Positions 1 to 9,117 of a stretch of DNA of 64,000 nucleotides are shown one piece after another. The stretch's first letter is position 1. Each line of letters begins with the position of its first letter. Under the pieces are notes generated by a model. It did not search any database and was not told where the DNA came from. It saw only the letters and a list, made by a program, of their open reading frames with translations. The stretch lies in contig DASUHA010000058.1 of NCBI GenBank assembly GCA_036273735.1, positions 45,068 to 109,067 on the forward strand, given 5' to 3'. Source of the DNA: 13-2-20CM-66-19 sp036273735. Its GTDB lineage: Bacteria; Pseudomonadota; Gammaproteobacteria; Steroidobacterales; Steroidobacteraceae. The position numbers were made by a program, and so were the translations under genes.

Positions 1-63
1 GATGAGCGTCAGGAGCCCGAGCCACGCGATGTAGCGGTCTGCAGGAACTCTCTGGGACATCAT
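1..63 (-). CDS. N-terminus of an unidentified, probably membrane protein (runs off the window)
   Basis: An open minus-strand frame starts at ATG-ATG (63 or 60) and stays open to the window edge, giving 21 residues. They begin MMSQRVPADRYIAW and continue with hydrophobic residues (LGLLTLI) that look like the start of a first transmembrane segment. It follows the toroid-protein gene by about 105 bp on the same strand, so it could be the next gene of that run. Family cannot be told from so few residues, and no strong ribosome binding site is visible. Confidence 0.35.
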   Translation of the reverse strand, partial: MMSQRVPADRYIAWLGLLTLI

Positions 64-168
64 GCGCTGCTCATTCAGCCTACGGTGTGAGCCCTAGCTT
101 ACATGCCCCGGGGGCCGACCGAGAGCCTGGCACCGACGATGACGGTCCTCTGCACGACCGACTGGGTC

Positions 169-1137
169 TTACTGCGGGCCTGCCGCGTACCAATCCAACA
201 CCCGCAGGGCGCGCAGAGTATTCCAGCGGCTCGGCCGTCCCTCGCCCTCGTCCGTCGCGACCGGCATCCTGCCGGGATACTGGGTCTCCAGGGGCCATCG
301 GCCGCCGTCGTCACGCTTCGAGGCTACGAGCGCGATCGCCTCGGCAACACGCTCGTCGGGCACCGCCTTGGCGCGACGAAGATATTCGAGGCCCCGCAGG
401 ACGTCGTAATGCCACCACGCCGGAAAGGCGAAGCGATTCCACTCGGCGCCGCTCTTGCGATCCCGGGCGATCAGCTCACCCGTCGACCGGCGCCGAAAGA
501 GACGGCGCTCGAGCAGATATTCCTCACCGCGCAAACGAGCAGCGGTGACCGCAGACGGGCTCTGCGACCCGGGAACGCCCGACTGCTCGAACTCCAGCAG
601 CGCCTCGAGCACGCAGATCGTGGTGTTGAAGGATGACCGCATCGAGCGATCGGGCGCCTCGCAGTTCCACCCGCCGTCGGGCAGCTGCCCTGCGAGCAGG
701 CGATCGATGAGATTGCGCACGTCCTGGCGAAAGTAGGCGCCTGCGGCCGCCACCTGGCCATTGATGCAGGGCTCCGTCTCGCCCTCGAAGAAGCGGTTGT
801 GGTCGGCCTCCCGTGGACCACATCCCTGCCATGTCACGTGGTCGCGGACGCGACCCAACGCGCGCTGCGCGTCTTCGCCGGCCGGCTCCAGGCCCATTTC
901 CCGCAGGAGCCATAGGACATGCATCGTCGAGTCCCATCCGTGGTTCCACGCCACCCCGCCCCACCGCCCATCGGGCTGCTGAAGAGCGAGCAGCGCCGCA
1001 CCTGCACCCTGGGTCGCAACCTTTGCCCGTTCGGCAGCGATGTCGTTCTGCGATGCGTCGGTCAGGTCGCGCTTGGCCTGCCAGCGAATCGAGGGGTCAG
1101 AATCCAACAGCCAGTCGATGACCGCCCGCTCGGCCAT
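169..1137 (-). CDS. Squalene-cyclase/prenyltransferase-like alpha/alpha-toroid protein
   Basis: A protein of 322 residues starting MAERAVIDWLLDSDPSIRW. It carries repeated QxDGxW-type motifs (QPDGRWGG near residue 55, LPDGGWNCE near 160, RDDGGRWPLE near 280) separated by helices. This is the pattern of the terpene-cyclase/prenyltransferase alpha-alpha toroid. It is far shorter than squalene-hopene cyclase (about 650 residues) and I see no DxDD protonation motif, so cyclase activity is unlikely. Relatives are usually annotated only as squalene-cyclase-like. The ATG overlaps the TGA of the upstream cytochrome gene by one base (TGATG), so translation is probably coupled. An in-frame extension upstream reads through the cytochrome gene and is not real. 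Function unknown. Confidence 0.75.
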   Translation of the reverse strand: MAERAVIDWLLDSDPSIRWQAKRDLTDASQNDIAAERAKVATQGAGAALLALQQPDGRWGGVAWNHGWDSTMHVLWLLREMGLEPAGEDAQRALGRVRDHVTWQGCGPREADHNRFFEGETEPCINGQVAAAGAYFRQDVRNLIDRLLAGQLPDGGWNCEAPDRSMRSSFNTTICVLEALLEFEQSGVPGSQSPSAVTAARLRGEEYLLERRLFRRRSTGELIARDRKSGAEWNRFAFPAWWHYDVLRGLEYLRRAKAVPDERVAEAIALVASKRDDGGRWPLETQYPGRMPVATDEGEGRPSRWNTLRALRVLDWYAAGPQ

Positions 1138-1658
1138 CAATTGGTCACTTTCTGCCAGGCGTCCGCCGCTGCCGGGGACAGCTTGTCCATGTGCTTCAGG
1201 AAAAGCGCCAGCGTCCACATCTGTTGATCGCTCAAAGTGTCCTTCCAGGAAGGCATCGCAGTCCACCGAATACCGTGGGCGATCTTCCAGTAGGTTGCTC
1301 CGTCCGGATCGTCTTCCACGCCATGATCGGCGAGCTGCGGCGGCCGCGGCGAGAGCCCCTTGGCCAGAGGCGTCGCCGACGCCGCGCCCTTGGCAGTTCC
1401 ATGACAGCCCGCACAGTATTGCCCGTAGAGCTGGATTCCGGTAGTGAGATTCTGATCCGTGAGCGGCACGGGGTTCGCCTGCTTTGGCGCCTCAGCGCTC
1501 AGCGTCGCGTGCAGCGACGCGCGAGCCGCCCACTCCTCGAGAGGCAGGGGTCCTGAGTCCGCACCTCCCGAGACAGCGCCCGTCGTGAACACGAAATAGA
1601 GCGCGATGACGATGGCCACGATCGTCAGCACGACGCCGAGAAGAAAGCTCTTGATCAT
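1137..1658 (-). CDS. Membrane-anchored class I cytochrome c
   Basis: 173 residues. An N-terminal hydrophobic segment (about residues 3-28) has no evident cleavage site, so it is probably an uncleaved anchor with the haem domain in the periplasm. A single haem-binding CxxCH occurs as YCAGCHG near residue 83, and a likely axial methionine lies in the segment TAMPSWKD near 130. The shape is that of small monohaem electron carriers. A GGAGAG ribosome binding site precedes the ATG. Its stop overlaps the start of the toroid-protein gene. It may pass electrons for a periplasmic dehydrogenase, but no dehydrogenase is adjacent in the visible sequence. Confidence 0.85.
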   Translation of the reverse strand: MIKSFLLGVVLTIVAIVIALYFVFTTGAVSGGADSGPLPLEEWAARASLHATLSAEAPKQANPVPLTDQNLTTGIQLYGQYCAGCHGTAKGAASATPLAKGLSPRPPQLADHGVEDDPDGATYWKIAHGIRWTAMPSWKDTLSDQQMWTLALFLKHMDKLSPAAADAWQKVTN

Positions 1659-1733
1659 CGCGGCTCTCCGGTCAGCAATTGCAATCGTTACCGTTTGCCC
1701 TCATCGGCAGCAGCGGTCGGAACCCCGTGGCGC

Positions 1734-4040
1734 TCATCCGCGGCCGAGCAGTGCCGTCAGCTCATCCAACTGCGCCCGATAGCCGTCCAGCGCCTTCGCA
1801 GTCTCGGCGGCATACCGGCCCGCACCGCTCCAGTCCTGCCCCTCCAGCGCCTCGCGTACGGCGGGAATCGTCTTTGCCCCGTAGCCGGTCAGCGCACCCG
1901 GTGCCTGCACCATGTTCTTGTACCAGGGGCGGCCCGGTAAGCCCGCCTCATCGAGGAGGCGCTGCTCCATCGTTCCCATCAACTGATTGATCCGCCGCAG
2001 CTGGCCGGCGGGAATCGCAAGTCCCCGGGACACGCGCGCAGCGTAGGCCGCCTCATAAGCCTGCACGCTTTGCCGCAAGCCTTTTGCGGCTGCATCCAGC
2101 GGGGCAAGATCGACGCTTGGCACGTCGGACAGACGCTCGGGCGGGCCGACTGGACGGGTCGGGTCGCTCGCGAGACGGTATGCATCGGCAGCGAACAGCT
2201 CGTGCTGGTGCTTGGCGGCCTTGCGCTCGCTGTCGACTTCCTGATGCAGCTGCGCGAGATAGCGGTCCAGACTGGCACTGAAGTCACCGAAGCGCAGCGG
2301 CAGGACTTGCGCATCGGCTGTCCGCATCACGATGTGACCGGCCACCTTGGCGAGCGCAACCTCGTACTCGAAGGTTGGATCGCCGAAACGGACGAAGTGA
2401 TCGAACGAATCATAGCGGGAATGATAGATACCGGCATCGTCGTCCTCACCGCCAAAGAGAACGTTGAGTGTGGCGATACCGAGATGATCCAGGAAGGAGC
2501 TGAAGTCCGACCCGGAGCCCAGGGGATCGAGCGGGATATCGCCGCCCTTGGCGGCCAGGGCCGCGAGCTCCTTGGTGTCCGCATCGGCGCCCGGCTCAGC
2601 AGCCTGGACCTCCACGAACGCCCGCTCACGCTGCTCGACGCTGACATGGGTTTCCGGGTCGGTCACACCGGCTGCTACCTCATTGACCAGGTGTTGCAGC
2701 GAGTGACTGCCGCCGACGGAGAGGAAGCCGCGCGCGTTGGTGTCCGAGTTGAGATACAACACCGCCTTCTGCTGCAGCTCCTTCGCGTGCGTTTCCGCCC
2801 ACTCGGTGGACCCGAGAAGCATCGGCTCCTCGCCATCCCAGCTCGCATAGACGATGGTGCGCCGGGGTACCCAGCCCTGCTTGTGCAGGGCGCCGAGCGC
2901 CTTCGCCTCACCCATGAGCGCGAGCGTGCCGGAAAGCGGATCCCATGCACCAAACACCCAGCCGTCATGGTGATTGCCGCGAACCACCCATTGATCGTCA
3001 GTGGATCCCTTGAGCTTCGCGATCACGTCGTAGACGGGTTTGCGGCCCCAGTCGGACTTAACCAGCAGATGCACTTCGGTAGGTCCGGCGCCGATGTGGT
3101 AAGTCAAAGCCAACGACCCACGCCAGCTCTCCGGCGCGACCGGACCGCCCAACGCCTGCAGCAGCGGGGTTGCATCAGCGTAGGAAATGGGCAGCACCGG
3201 GATTCTGACGATGCTTGCGGCATCCTCGACGGCCAAATGCTTGGCACCCGGCACTGATCCGTAGCCCGGGGTAGTCGGATCACCCGGGTAGCGGGCGATG
3301 TTCATCACCGAGCCGCGCTGCACTCCCTCCGGCGGGCGCCAGCCGCCTTTGGGATAGGTATCGCCCTGAAAATAACCGTCATCCCGCGGATCGGAATAGA
3401 TGAGGCAGCCCACGGCACCGTGCTCATACGCAAGCTCCGGTTTCAGGCCCCGCCAGCCGGTGCCGTAGCGCGCGATCACGATCTTGCCTTTCACGCTGAC
3501 GCCGTACCTCGCGAGCTCCTTGTAATCATCGGGCATCCCATAGTTGACGTACACGAGAGGCGCTGTCACATCGCCGTCCACTCCGTACACGTTGTAGGGT
3601 GGCAGCGCGCCGCCGAGGCTCGACGTGCGGTCCCCTGCGACCGGCGGCTCGTGGAGCGAGGCCTTGAAGGTCGTCGGCGCAACCATCTCGACCAGCTCCT
3701 GCCGTGGTGTCGGATACAGCACGTCGAAAGTCTCGATGCGCGCATCCCAACCCCATGCCTTGAACTGCCCGAGCAGGGATTCGGCATTGGCCTTGTCGTG
3801 CGGCGAGCCGACCTGATTGGGCTCGGCGGCGAGAGTCTGCAGCCAGCCGCGCATCTCGGAAGCGCTGAGCTGCCCATCGAAGCGCTGCTCCAGATCGCGC
3901 TCGCGGTCGGCACCGGCCGCGGTGAATCCCAGCATCGCGCCACCGGAGGTCGTGTCTGCCGCCGCCGGGAGGACGGAGCCGACGGCGCAAGTCAACACCA
4001 TGCAAGCCAGAGTCAGCGCGAATTTGCTCGTCATTCTCAT
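1734..4040 (-). CDS. M28 family metallopeptidase, glutamate carboxypeptidase II-like
   Basis: 768 residues with a signal peptide (about 1-28). Order: signal, protease-associated domain (about 130-260, with GKIVIARYG and GAVGCLIYSDP), zinc peptidase domain, then a helical C-terminal transferrin-receptor-type dimerisation domain (about 620-768). Expected metal and catalytic motifs are visible: HHDGW near 356, DGEEPMLLGS near 400 (catalytic Glu with a zinc ligand), SGSDFSSF near 506 and a late zinc His in GIYHSRYDSFDHF near 538. Length and order match human GCPII/PSMA-like enzymes, which remove C-terminal acidic residues from peptides. The ATG overlaps the TGA of the upstream S41 gene (ATGA), so the two are probably co-translated. 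Likely periplasmic peptide trimming; substrate not determined. Confidence 0.9.
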   Translation of the reverse strand: MRMTSKFALTLACMVLTCAVGSVLPAAADTTSGGAMLGFTAAGADRERDLEQRFDGQLSASEMRGWLQTLAAEPNQVGSPHDKANAESLLGQFKAWGWDARIETFDVLYPTPRQELVEMVAPTTFKASLHEPPVAGDRTSSLGGALPPYNVYGVDGDVTAPLVYVNYGMPDDYKELARYGVSVKGKIVIARYGTGWRGLKPELAYEHGAVGCLIYSDPRDDGYFQGDTYPKGGWRPPEGVQRGSVMNIARYPGDPTTPGYGSVPGAKHLAVEDAASIVRIPVLPISYADATPLLQALGGPVAPESWRGSLALTYHIGAGPTEVHLLVKSDWGRKPVYDVIAKLKGSTDDQWVVRGNHHDGWVFGAWDPLSGTLALMGEAKALGALHKQGWVPRRTIVYASWDGEEPMLLGSTEWAETHAKELQQKAVLYLNSDTNARGFLSVGGSHSLQHLVNEVAAGVTDPETHVSVEQRERAFVEVQAAEPGADADTKELAALAAKGGDIPLDPLGSGSDFSSFLDHLGIATLNVLFGGEDDDAGIYHSRYDSFDHFVRFGDPTFEYEVALAKVAGHIVMRTADAQVLPLRFGDFSASLDRYLAQLHQEVDSERKAAKHQHELFAADAYRLASDPTRPVGPPERLSDVPSVDLAPLDAAAKGLRQSVQAYEAAYAARVSRGLAIPAGQLRRINQLMGTMEQRLLDEAGLPGRPWYKNMVQAPGALTGYGAKTIPAVREALEGQDWSGAGRYAAETAKALDGYRAQLDELTALLGRG

Positions 4041-7000
4041 CGGCCTCCTATGCTGGTCGGATGCTCAGGCAGCTGCGGCAGATGCGGATGGTAATCGAGC
4101 CACGGAGCCTTCTCGTAGTGGGGAGTCGGACTCGCCGCGAGCTGCTGCATCGCAATCCCGACGGCTCGCTCGAGCTGCGGATCATGACCCTGACGCACGA
4201 GCTCGGGATTCTGCCACACGGTCACATCGGGGCCTATCCCGTGATTCTCCACCGGGAAGGTGCCATCCAGGCCCTCGATGGCCTCGCGTGGAGAAGTGAT
4301 ACTGCCGCCATCCATCAGGTCCGGATAGCCGCCTATGCCGACGAGGCCTCCCCAGGTACGCTCGCCCACGAGCGTGCCGATCTGATCCATCTTGAAGTAC
4401 CAGGGCAGGGCATCACCCCCTGAGCCCGCGTACTGATTGATGACCATCACCTTGGGGCCGAAGATGGCCATGGGCGGGGTCACCGCCGTTCGTCCCCAGC
4501 GATTGACCTGCAGCGCCATCGGCCGGAACTGCAGCGACTGGATGATGTAGTCGGAAAGGAGTCCGCCGTGGTTGAAACGCTCATCGATGATGACGCCCTG
4601 CTTGTCGACCTGTGAGAAGAAATACCGGTTGAAGTTGGTGAAGCCGCCCCATGCGGTATCGGGCAGATAGACATAGCCCAGCCTACCGCCGCTCAGGCGC
4701 GCGACGAGCTCAGTGTTGTGGTCTATCCAGGCGGCGTGCCGCAGCCCCTCCTCGCTCGGGATGGTCTTGACGATGATCGACCTCGATCGCGTGAGATCGG
4801 GGTTCGGTCCGACGGTGAGGGTGACCGTCTTGCCGGCGAGGTCCTGAAAAGCCTGATAGAGGTTTGCGCGGTCATCGAGCGGCGTGCCATTGACCGCGAG
4901 CAGGTAGTCCCCGGCTGCGACCTTGAGGCCCGGCTGCGCCAGCGGCGCGTAGAGCTCCGGGCTCCAGCGGCCGCCATCGTAGATGCGGGCGATCCGGTAG
5001 TGGCCGTGCTCGAGGCGGTAGTCCGCACCGAGGAGACCGATGCTGATCTCATCCATCTTCGGCTCGTAGCCGCCGCGGATGAACATGTGCCCCACGGACT
5101 CGTAACTCATCATCTCGCGGAATAGGAACGACAGCCCGTCGCGGCTGGCGATGCCCGGCAGGTAGTGCGCGAATTCCTTCTCTGCCGCGGCAACGTCGAG
5201 ACCATCGTAGGTGGGGTTATAGAAGAAGGCGCGTTGGATCCGCCAGGCCTCCCGATACATCTGTGCCCACTCGTCCTCCGGCACGACCCACACGCGCAGA
5301 TCCTGTGTCTGCAGATGATCCGGCTTGGCGCCGGGATTCGCGTCCGATATGAACCAATCATCGCTCCTGCGGTAGAGCATCTTGCCACCGCCCGCGGCCA
5401 GCTCGAAGTTCGTGACTCCGCTCACCAGGCTCTGCGTCTTCCTTGACTCGAGCTCGAACCGCAGGATCGAGAGCGGCGGTCCGTTCCGGTTCCTGTCCTC
5501 GCTCGTCTGGACGAGTGGCCCCTGCGCCAGGTAGAGCACACCCGCCTTGCCCGCCTCGAGATCCACGTAGTCCGCGGCGGGGATGGGTAGGGGCACTGCA
5601 CGCGCCTGGAGACCCTTGAAATCGATCGTGAGAGCCGCCGGCGGCTTCTGTTGGCTCGCAGCTCCTTTGCTCCCTTTGGCGGGCGGTGGCGGCTTGGGCG
5701 GGGAAGTCTGCTCATAGCCGCTGCGCGGCGCTACCGGAGAGGCCGTGCTCGTCTGCAGCGTCACTGCGTACACCTGGCGCGTTATCGGCTTTTCCAGCCG
5801 GGTCATGTCGAGCCAGCCGTAGGCGAGCGCGGTATTGGTGCTGGAGGTGAAATACAGCTCCTTGCCGCTTGCATCAAAAACGGGGTCGACACAGTCGCTG
5901 GTCGCATCGGTAACCTGGTGAGTCGAGCCGTCCTCGAGCGAATAGATGTAGATCGCGTGCTGATAGTTCGGCATGACGCGCGTGAAGGCGATCCAGCGGC
6001 TGTCGGGCGACCAGCGGGCGCGCGTCGAGTGCAGTTGATCGAAATTGTCGGTGGCGACCTTCACCGGCCGCGGCGAGGCCTGCCCGAGATCGACGTACCA
6101 GAGGTTGAGCTTCTGGTCCGCGAACAGAACCTTCTTGCTGTCGGGCGACCAGGTGGGGGTGTAGTAGTACGCATCGTCCTGACCGAGCGGGATCCTGCGC
6201 ACGGCGCCCGTGCCGTCCTCATGACTGATGTAGAGGTCGTACTCCCCCGCCCGATCGGAAAAGTAGGAGATCGACTGTCCGTCGGGGGACCAGGCCGGAT
6301 CGCGGTCCATGGCGCCGGGGCTGTGGGTGAGATTCTCCGGACTGCCGCGCTTGACCGGCACGGTCAGGATCTCTCCATGGGCCTCGAAAACAGCGCGCAC
6401 ACCGTTCGGCGAGACATCACCGGTCGCGATGTCCTTGGCCACGTCCTCGAAATGCGATCGCCGCTGGGGAAAATCGCCCGCGATCATCACCGGCACCGGC
6501 CGGCTGTTGCCGCTTGCCGTGTCGTAGATGCGCAGCTCGCCGAACTGCGAGTAGACGATGCCCCCGGGGCCCGCAGACGCGGAGGTGATGTCGAATCCGG
6601 TGTTGTCGATGACCCGCTTGACCTGTTTGCTGTCCGTGTCATACGCGTAGAGCGTGGCCGACCCATCACGGTCGGAAAGGAAATAGACCGTATGGCCGAC
6701 CCACATGGGATCGCTCTCGTTGGCGTTCAGGTCCGGGATCCGCACCGTGCTCGAGTCCGACAGGCGGCTCAGCCAGACCTGCGCATGCTGACCGCCCTTG
6801 TAGTCCTTCCAGAACGGCTCCCACTGGAAGCCGGGAACGTAGGCGATGCGGTCGCCGTCAGGCGAATAGGAGCCTGCCTCTCCGGTCGGCAGCGGCAGCT
6901 CCTCGGGAAAGCCGCCCGTGACCGGCACCGTGAAGAGCTGATCCGGGTCGGAGAAGCTCTCTCGATGCGAGCTGAAGACTATTTTTTTGCCATCCGGCGT

Positions 7001-7336
7001 CCACCCAACGGCAATGTCTGGGTCTGGATGATACGTCAGGCGCCGCGGCTGCCCTCCGGTCGCTGGCACGACATAAACGTCCGTGTTCTTGTCATACGTG
7101 CCGCTGAACGCGACCATCGAGCCATCGGGCGAAAAGATCGGCTTCGCCATGAGCCCGATGCCGCTCGCGAGGACATGCGCCTGGCCGCCGCTGCGGGGGA
7201 CGCTCCAGAGCTCTCCGGCGTACTCGAAGACGATCTGGGTCTTCGACATCGTCGGGTCATTGACAAGAAGCCTGTCGGCGGCTCCGGCAGAAAAAGACGC
7301 GATCAGAGCCAGCGTCGTGGCGAGCCATGTTCTCAT
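4037..7336 (-). CDS. Tricorn-like S41 protease (beta-propeller + PDZ + S41)
   Basis: 1099 residues from the chosen ATG at 7336, which has a GGAGG ribosome binding site and begins directly with a signal peptide (MRTWLATTLALIASFSAGA). An ATG 21 bases further up adds seven residues ahead of the signal and is less likely. The N-terminal two thirds are TolB/tricorn-type propeller blades with repeated SPDG or SPDS motifs. A PDZ-like segment (near 800-880) precedes the S41 core. A catalytic Ser-His pair is suggested by ESVGH near 745, and the nucleophile by GSGGD near 969, close to tricorn Ser965. Exported oligopeptidase, translationally coupled to the M28 peptidase, suggesting sequential peptide breakdown. 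A Pro/Lys-rich linker (near 535-560) separates the propellers from the C-terminal part. Confidence 0.9.
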   Translation of the reverse strand: MRTWLATTLALIASFSAGAADRLLVNDPTMSKTQIVFEYAGELWSVPRSGGQAHVLASGIGLMAKPIFSPDGSMVAFSGTYDKNTDVYVVPATGGQPRRLTYHPDPDIAVGWTPDGKKIVFSSHRESFSDPDQLFTVPVTGGFPEELPLPTGEAGSYSPDGDRIAYVPGFQWEPFWKDYKGGQHAQVWLSRLSDSSTVRIPDLNANESDPMWVGHTVYFLSDRDGSATLYAYDTDSKQVKRVIDNTGFDITSASAGPGGIVYSQFGELRIYDTASGNSRPVPVMIAGDFPQRRSHFEDVAKDIATGDVSPNGVRAVFEAHGEILTVPVKRGSPENLTHSPGAMDRDPAWSPDGQSISYFSDRAGEYDLYISHEDGTGAVRRIPLGQDDAYYYTPTWSPDSKKVLFADQKLNLWYVDLGQASPRPVKVATDNFDQLHSTRARWSPDSRWIAFTRVMPNYQHAIYIYSLEDGSTHQVTDATSDCVDPVFDASGKELYFTSSTNTALAYGWLDMTRLEKPITRQVYAVTLQTSTASPVAPRSGYEQTSPPKPPPPAKGSKGAASQQKPPAALTIDFKGLQARAVPLPIPAADYVDLEAGKAGVLYLAQGPLVQTSEDRNRNGPPLSILRFELESRKTQSLVSGVTNFELAAGGGKMLYRRSDDWFISDANPGAKPDHLQTQDLRVWVVPEDEWAQMYREAWRIQRAFFYNPTYDGLDVAAAEKEFAHYLPGIASRDGLSFLFREMMSYESVGHMFIRGGYEPKMDEISIGLLGADYRLEHGHYRIARIYDGGRWSPELYAPLAQPGLKVAAGDYLLAVNGTPLDDRANLYQAFQDLAGKTVTLTVGPNPDLTRSRSIIVKTIPSEEGLRHAAWIDHNTELVARLSGGRLGYVYLPDTAWGGFTNFNRYFFSQVDKQGVIIDERFNHGGLLSDYIIQSLQFRPMALQVNRWGRTAVTPPMAIFGPKVMVINQYAGSGGDALPWYFKMDQIGTLVGERTWGGLVGIGGYPDLMDGGSITSPREAIEGLDGTFPVENHGIGPDVTVWQNPELVRQGHDPQLERAVGIAMQQLAASPTPHYEKAPWLDYHPHLPQLPEHPTSIGGR

Positions 7337-7497
7337 GAGGGCCTCCGTATTCGCCAAAGGACCACAGGCAACGACGGAAGTATGTCACGCGTCCGGCAGA
7401 CGCCCCCTCACGGAGTGCGACGAGCAGTGATATTGGGTAGACGAACTGCCTGGCGTAGAGCCTGCCTGCGTCAAACGGCTCGAAGGGAGCCAGCGGG

Positions 7498-9102
7498 CTA
7501 GGCGCCCCCGGAAGGGGTGGGACGGAAATGCAGGTCCTGGTAATCGAAGCTGAAATCGGCCAGCGGCGACACCGGCTTCATGGCAATCGACCTGATGTGG
7601 CCACCGGTTACGCCGAACGTCACATAGGCATCCTCGATCCCGCTGTCCGTCCAGTGCGCGCGGAAGGTGTCGTTGGCTACATGCTGGAGCGAGCCCTCCA
7701 TGCCGGGAGTGCGATCGAAGTGAATCCAAAGCTTGCCGGTCCCGCGTGCCGAGACGGTCATGGTGCCGTACCAGGGATCGACGTACGTGCCTTCATAGCC
7801 CGCCGTGGGCAGGGACGATTTGTCATTCGGCTTGTACTGCTGCGGCAGATTCTTCATCTGCGCCAGCGTCTTGCCCATGATCTGCCGCCGCAGCGCTGCC
7901 AGGCCGCCTATCCAGTCCTGCTGCGGCTGACCGAGATAATAGGCCAGCAGGTAGTCGACCACAGCGCGCCGCGCGCCTCCATCCTCGGAGTTGATGACGA
8001 CAGAGAAGGCGACATGCCTGTCAGGAATGAAATAGAGCGCCGCCAGCGCTCCGAAAACTGCTCCGGTGTGCTCGACGATAGTATGGCCATGGTCGTCTTC
8101 CACGAACCATCCGAGTGCATAGTCCTGCAGGTTGGGGCCGGCCAGCAGCGCGGAGACGGCGCCGAAAGCATCCGACGGGACCACGTCGATCGGGTTCCAA
8201 AGCTCATGGACCGCATCTGCGCTCAAGAGGCGTTGGCCGTCGGGCAGCTTGCCCTCCTCTTCCCACATCGCCATCCACCTGGCCATGTCGGCGGCGCTGG
8301 CGTTGATCGAGCCGCACGGGGCCGCGGCTTCGGCATCCAGCACTTGCGTCAGGATTCTCTCCTTGCCCATCCCGCGGATTGGCCCATCGGTGCGCCCATG
8401 CAGCGCGACCGCATTGGGTGCTTTCGGGTCGTAAAGCGTGCGCGAGTCGGCCATGCGGAGCGGACCGAAGATGTGTTGCTCGACGAACTGCTCCCAGGTC
8501 TGGCCTGAGACGGCCTGCACCAGTGCGCCGGCGACGATGTATGTGATGTTGTCGTAGGCAAACACCTCGCGGAAACCGGTTCTCGGCTTCAAATAGCGCA
8601 ATGCGTGAACGATGTCCGCGCGGCTGCGGGCCGTGGTCGGAATGATGAGCAGATCACCTTCGCCGAGACCCAGACCCGTCCGATGAGTCAACAGATCGCG
8701 CACCGTCATGTGCTCGGTGACATACGGATCGTACATCTTGAAACCGGGCAGCCTGTCGACGATGCGGTCGCTCCACTTCAGCTTCCCCTGGTCGACGAGG
8801 ATTGCCAAAGCGGCTGAGGTGAATGCCTTGGTCTCAGAGCCAATCGGGAAAGCCGTATCCGCCGTGACGGGCGCGCGCGTTGCAATGCTGCGCACTCCGT
8901 AACCTTTGGCCACCAGAGTCTTGCCGCTCTGGACGATGGCGAGCGACATGCCGGGCGCGCCGAAAGCCTGCATGGCTCGCGCGACATAGCGATCGAGATC
9001 GGGTGGCGGCGCGGCGGGCGCGAGATCTTCGGCCCACACGCCGGACGAGACCGGCACGGCAAGAACGGCAAGCACCGCCGCAATGATTGATACCCGACGC
9101 AT
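7498..9102 (-). CDS. S12-type serine hydrolase (class C beta-lactamase fold), paralogue A
   Basis: 534 residues with a signal peptide cleaved near VWAED. The beta-lactamase/D-aminopeptidase-type catalytic motifs are present: SxxK as SETK near residue 88, YxN as YDN near 181 and HTG near 342. A beta-rich C-terminal domain of about 100 residues (GTYVDPWYGTMTV...) resembles the DUF3471 domain attached to many such hydrolases. Family members include D-aminopeptidases, D,D-peptidases, esterases and beta-lactamases, so the reaction is uncertain; the peptidase-rich context favours a peptide or D-amino-acid amide substrate. It is very similar along its whole length to the product of 14138-15745. It lies 15 bp after the next hydrolase of the same run. 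Confidence 0.88.
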   Translation of the reverse strand: MRRVSIIAAVLAVLAVPVSSGVWAEDLAPAAPPPDLDRYVARAMQAFGAPGMSLAIVQSGKTLVAKGYGVRSIATRAPVTADTAFPIGSETKAFTSAALAILVDQGKLKWSDRIVDRLPGFKMYDPYVTEHMTVRDLLTHRTGLGLGEGDLLIIPTTARSRADIVHALRYLKPRTGFREVFAYDNITYIVAGALVQAVSGQTWEQFVEQHIFGPLRMADSRTLYDPKAPNAVALHGRTDGPIRGMGKERILTQVLDAEAAAPCGSINASAADMARWMAMWEEEGKLPDGQRLLSADAVHELWNPIDVVPSDAFGAVSALLAGPNLQDYALGWFVEDDHGHTIVEHTGAVFGALAALYFIPDRHVAFSVVINSEDGGARRAVVDYLLAYYLGQPQQDWIGGLAALRRQIMGKTLAQMKNLPQQYKPNDKSSLPTAGYEGTYVDPWYGTMTVSARGTGKLWIHFDRTPGMEGSLQHVANDTFRAHWTDSGIEDAYVTFGVTGGHIRSIAMKPVSPLADFSFDYQDLHFRPTPSGGA

Positions 9103-9117
9103 GCAGAATGCCTCGTG

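Noticed and set aside
2070..3257. 395-codon plus-strand frame inside the M28 peptidase gene
   Set aside because: Antisense shadow of an intact, motif-rich peptidase.
5651..7501. 616-codon open frame antisense to the tricorn-like protease gene
   Set aside because: Arg/Gly/Val-rich translation without domains; the opposite strand codes a protein with signal peptide, propeller repeats and S41 motifs. High-GC shadow.
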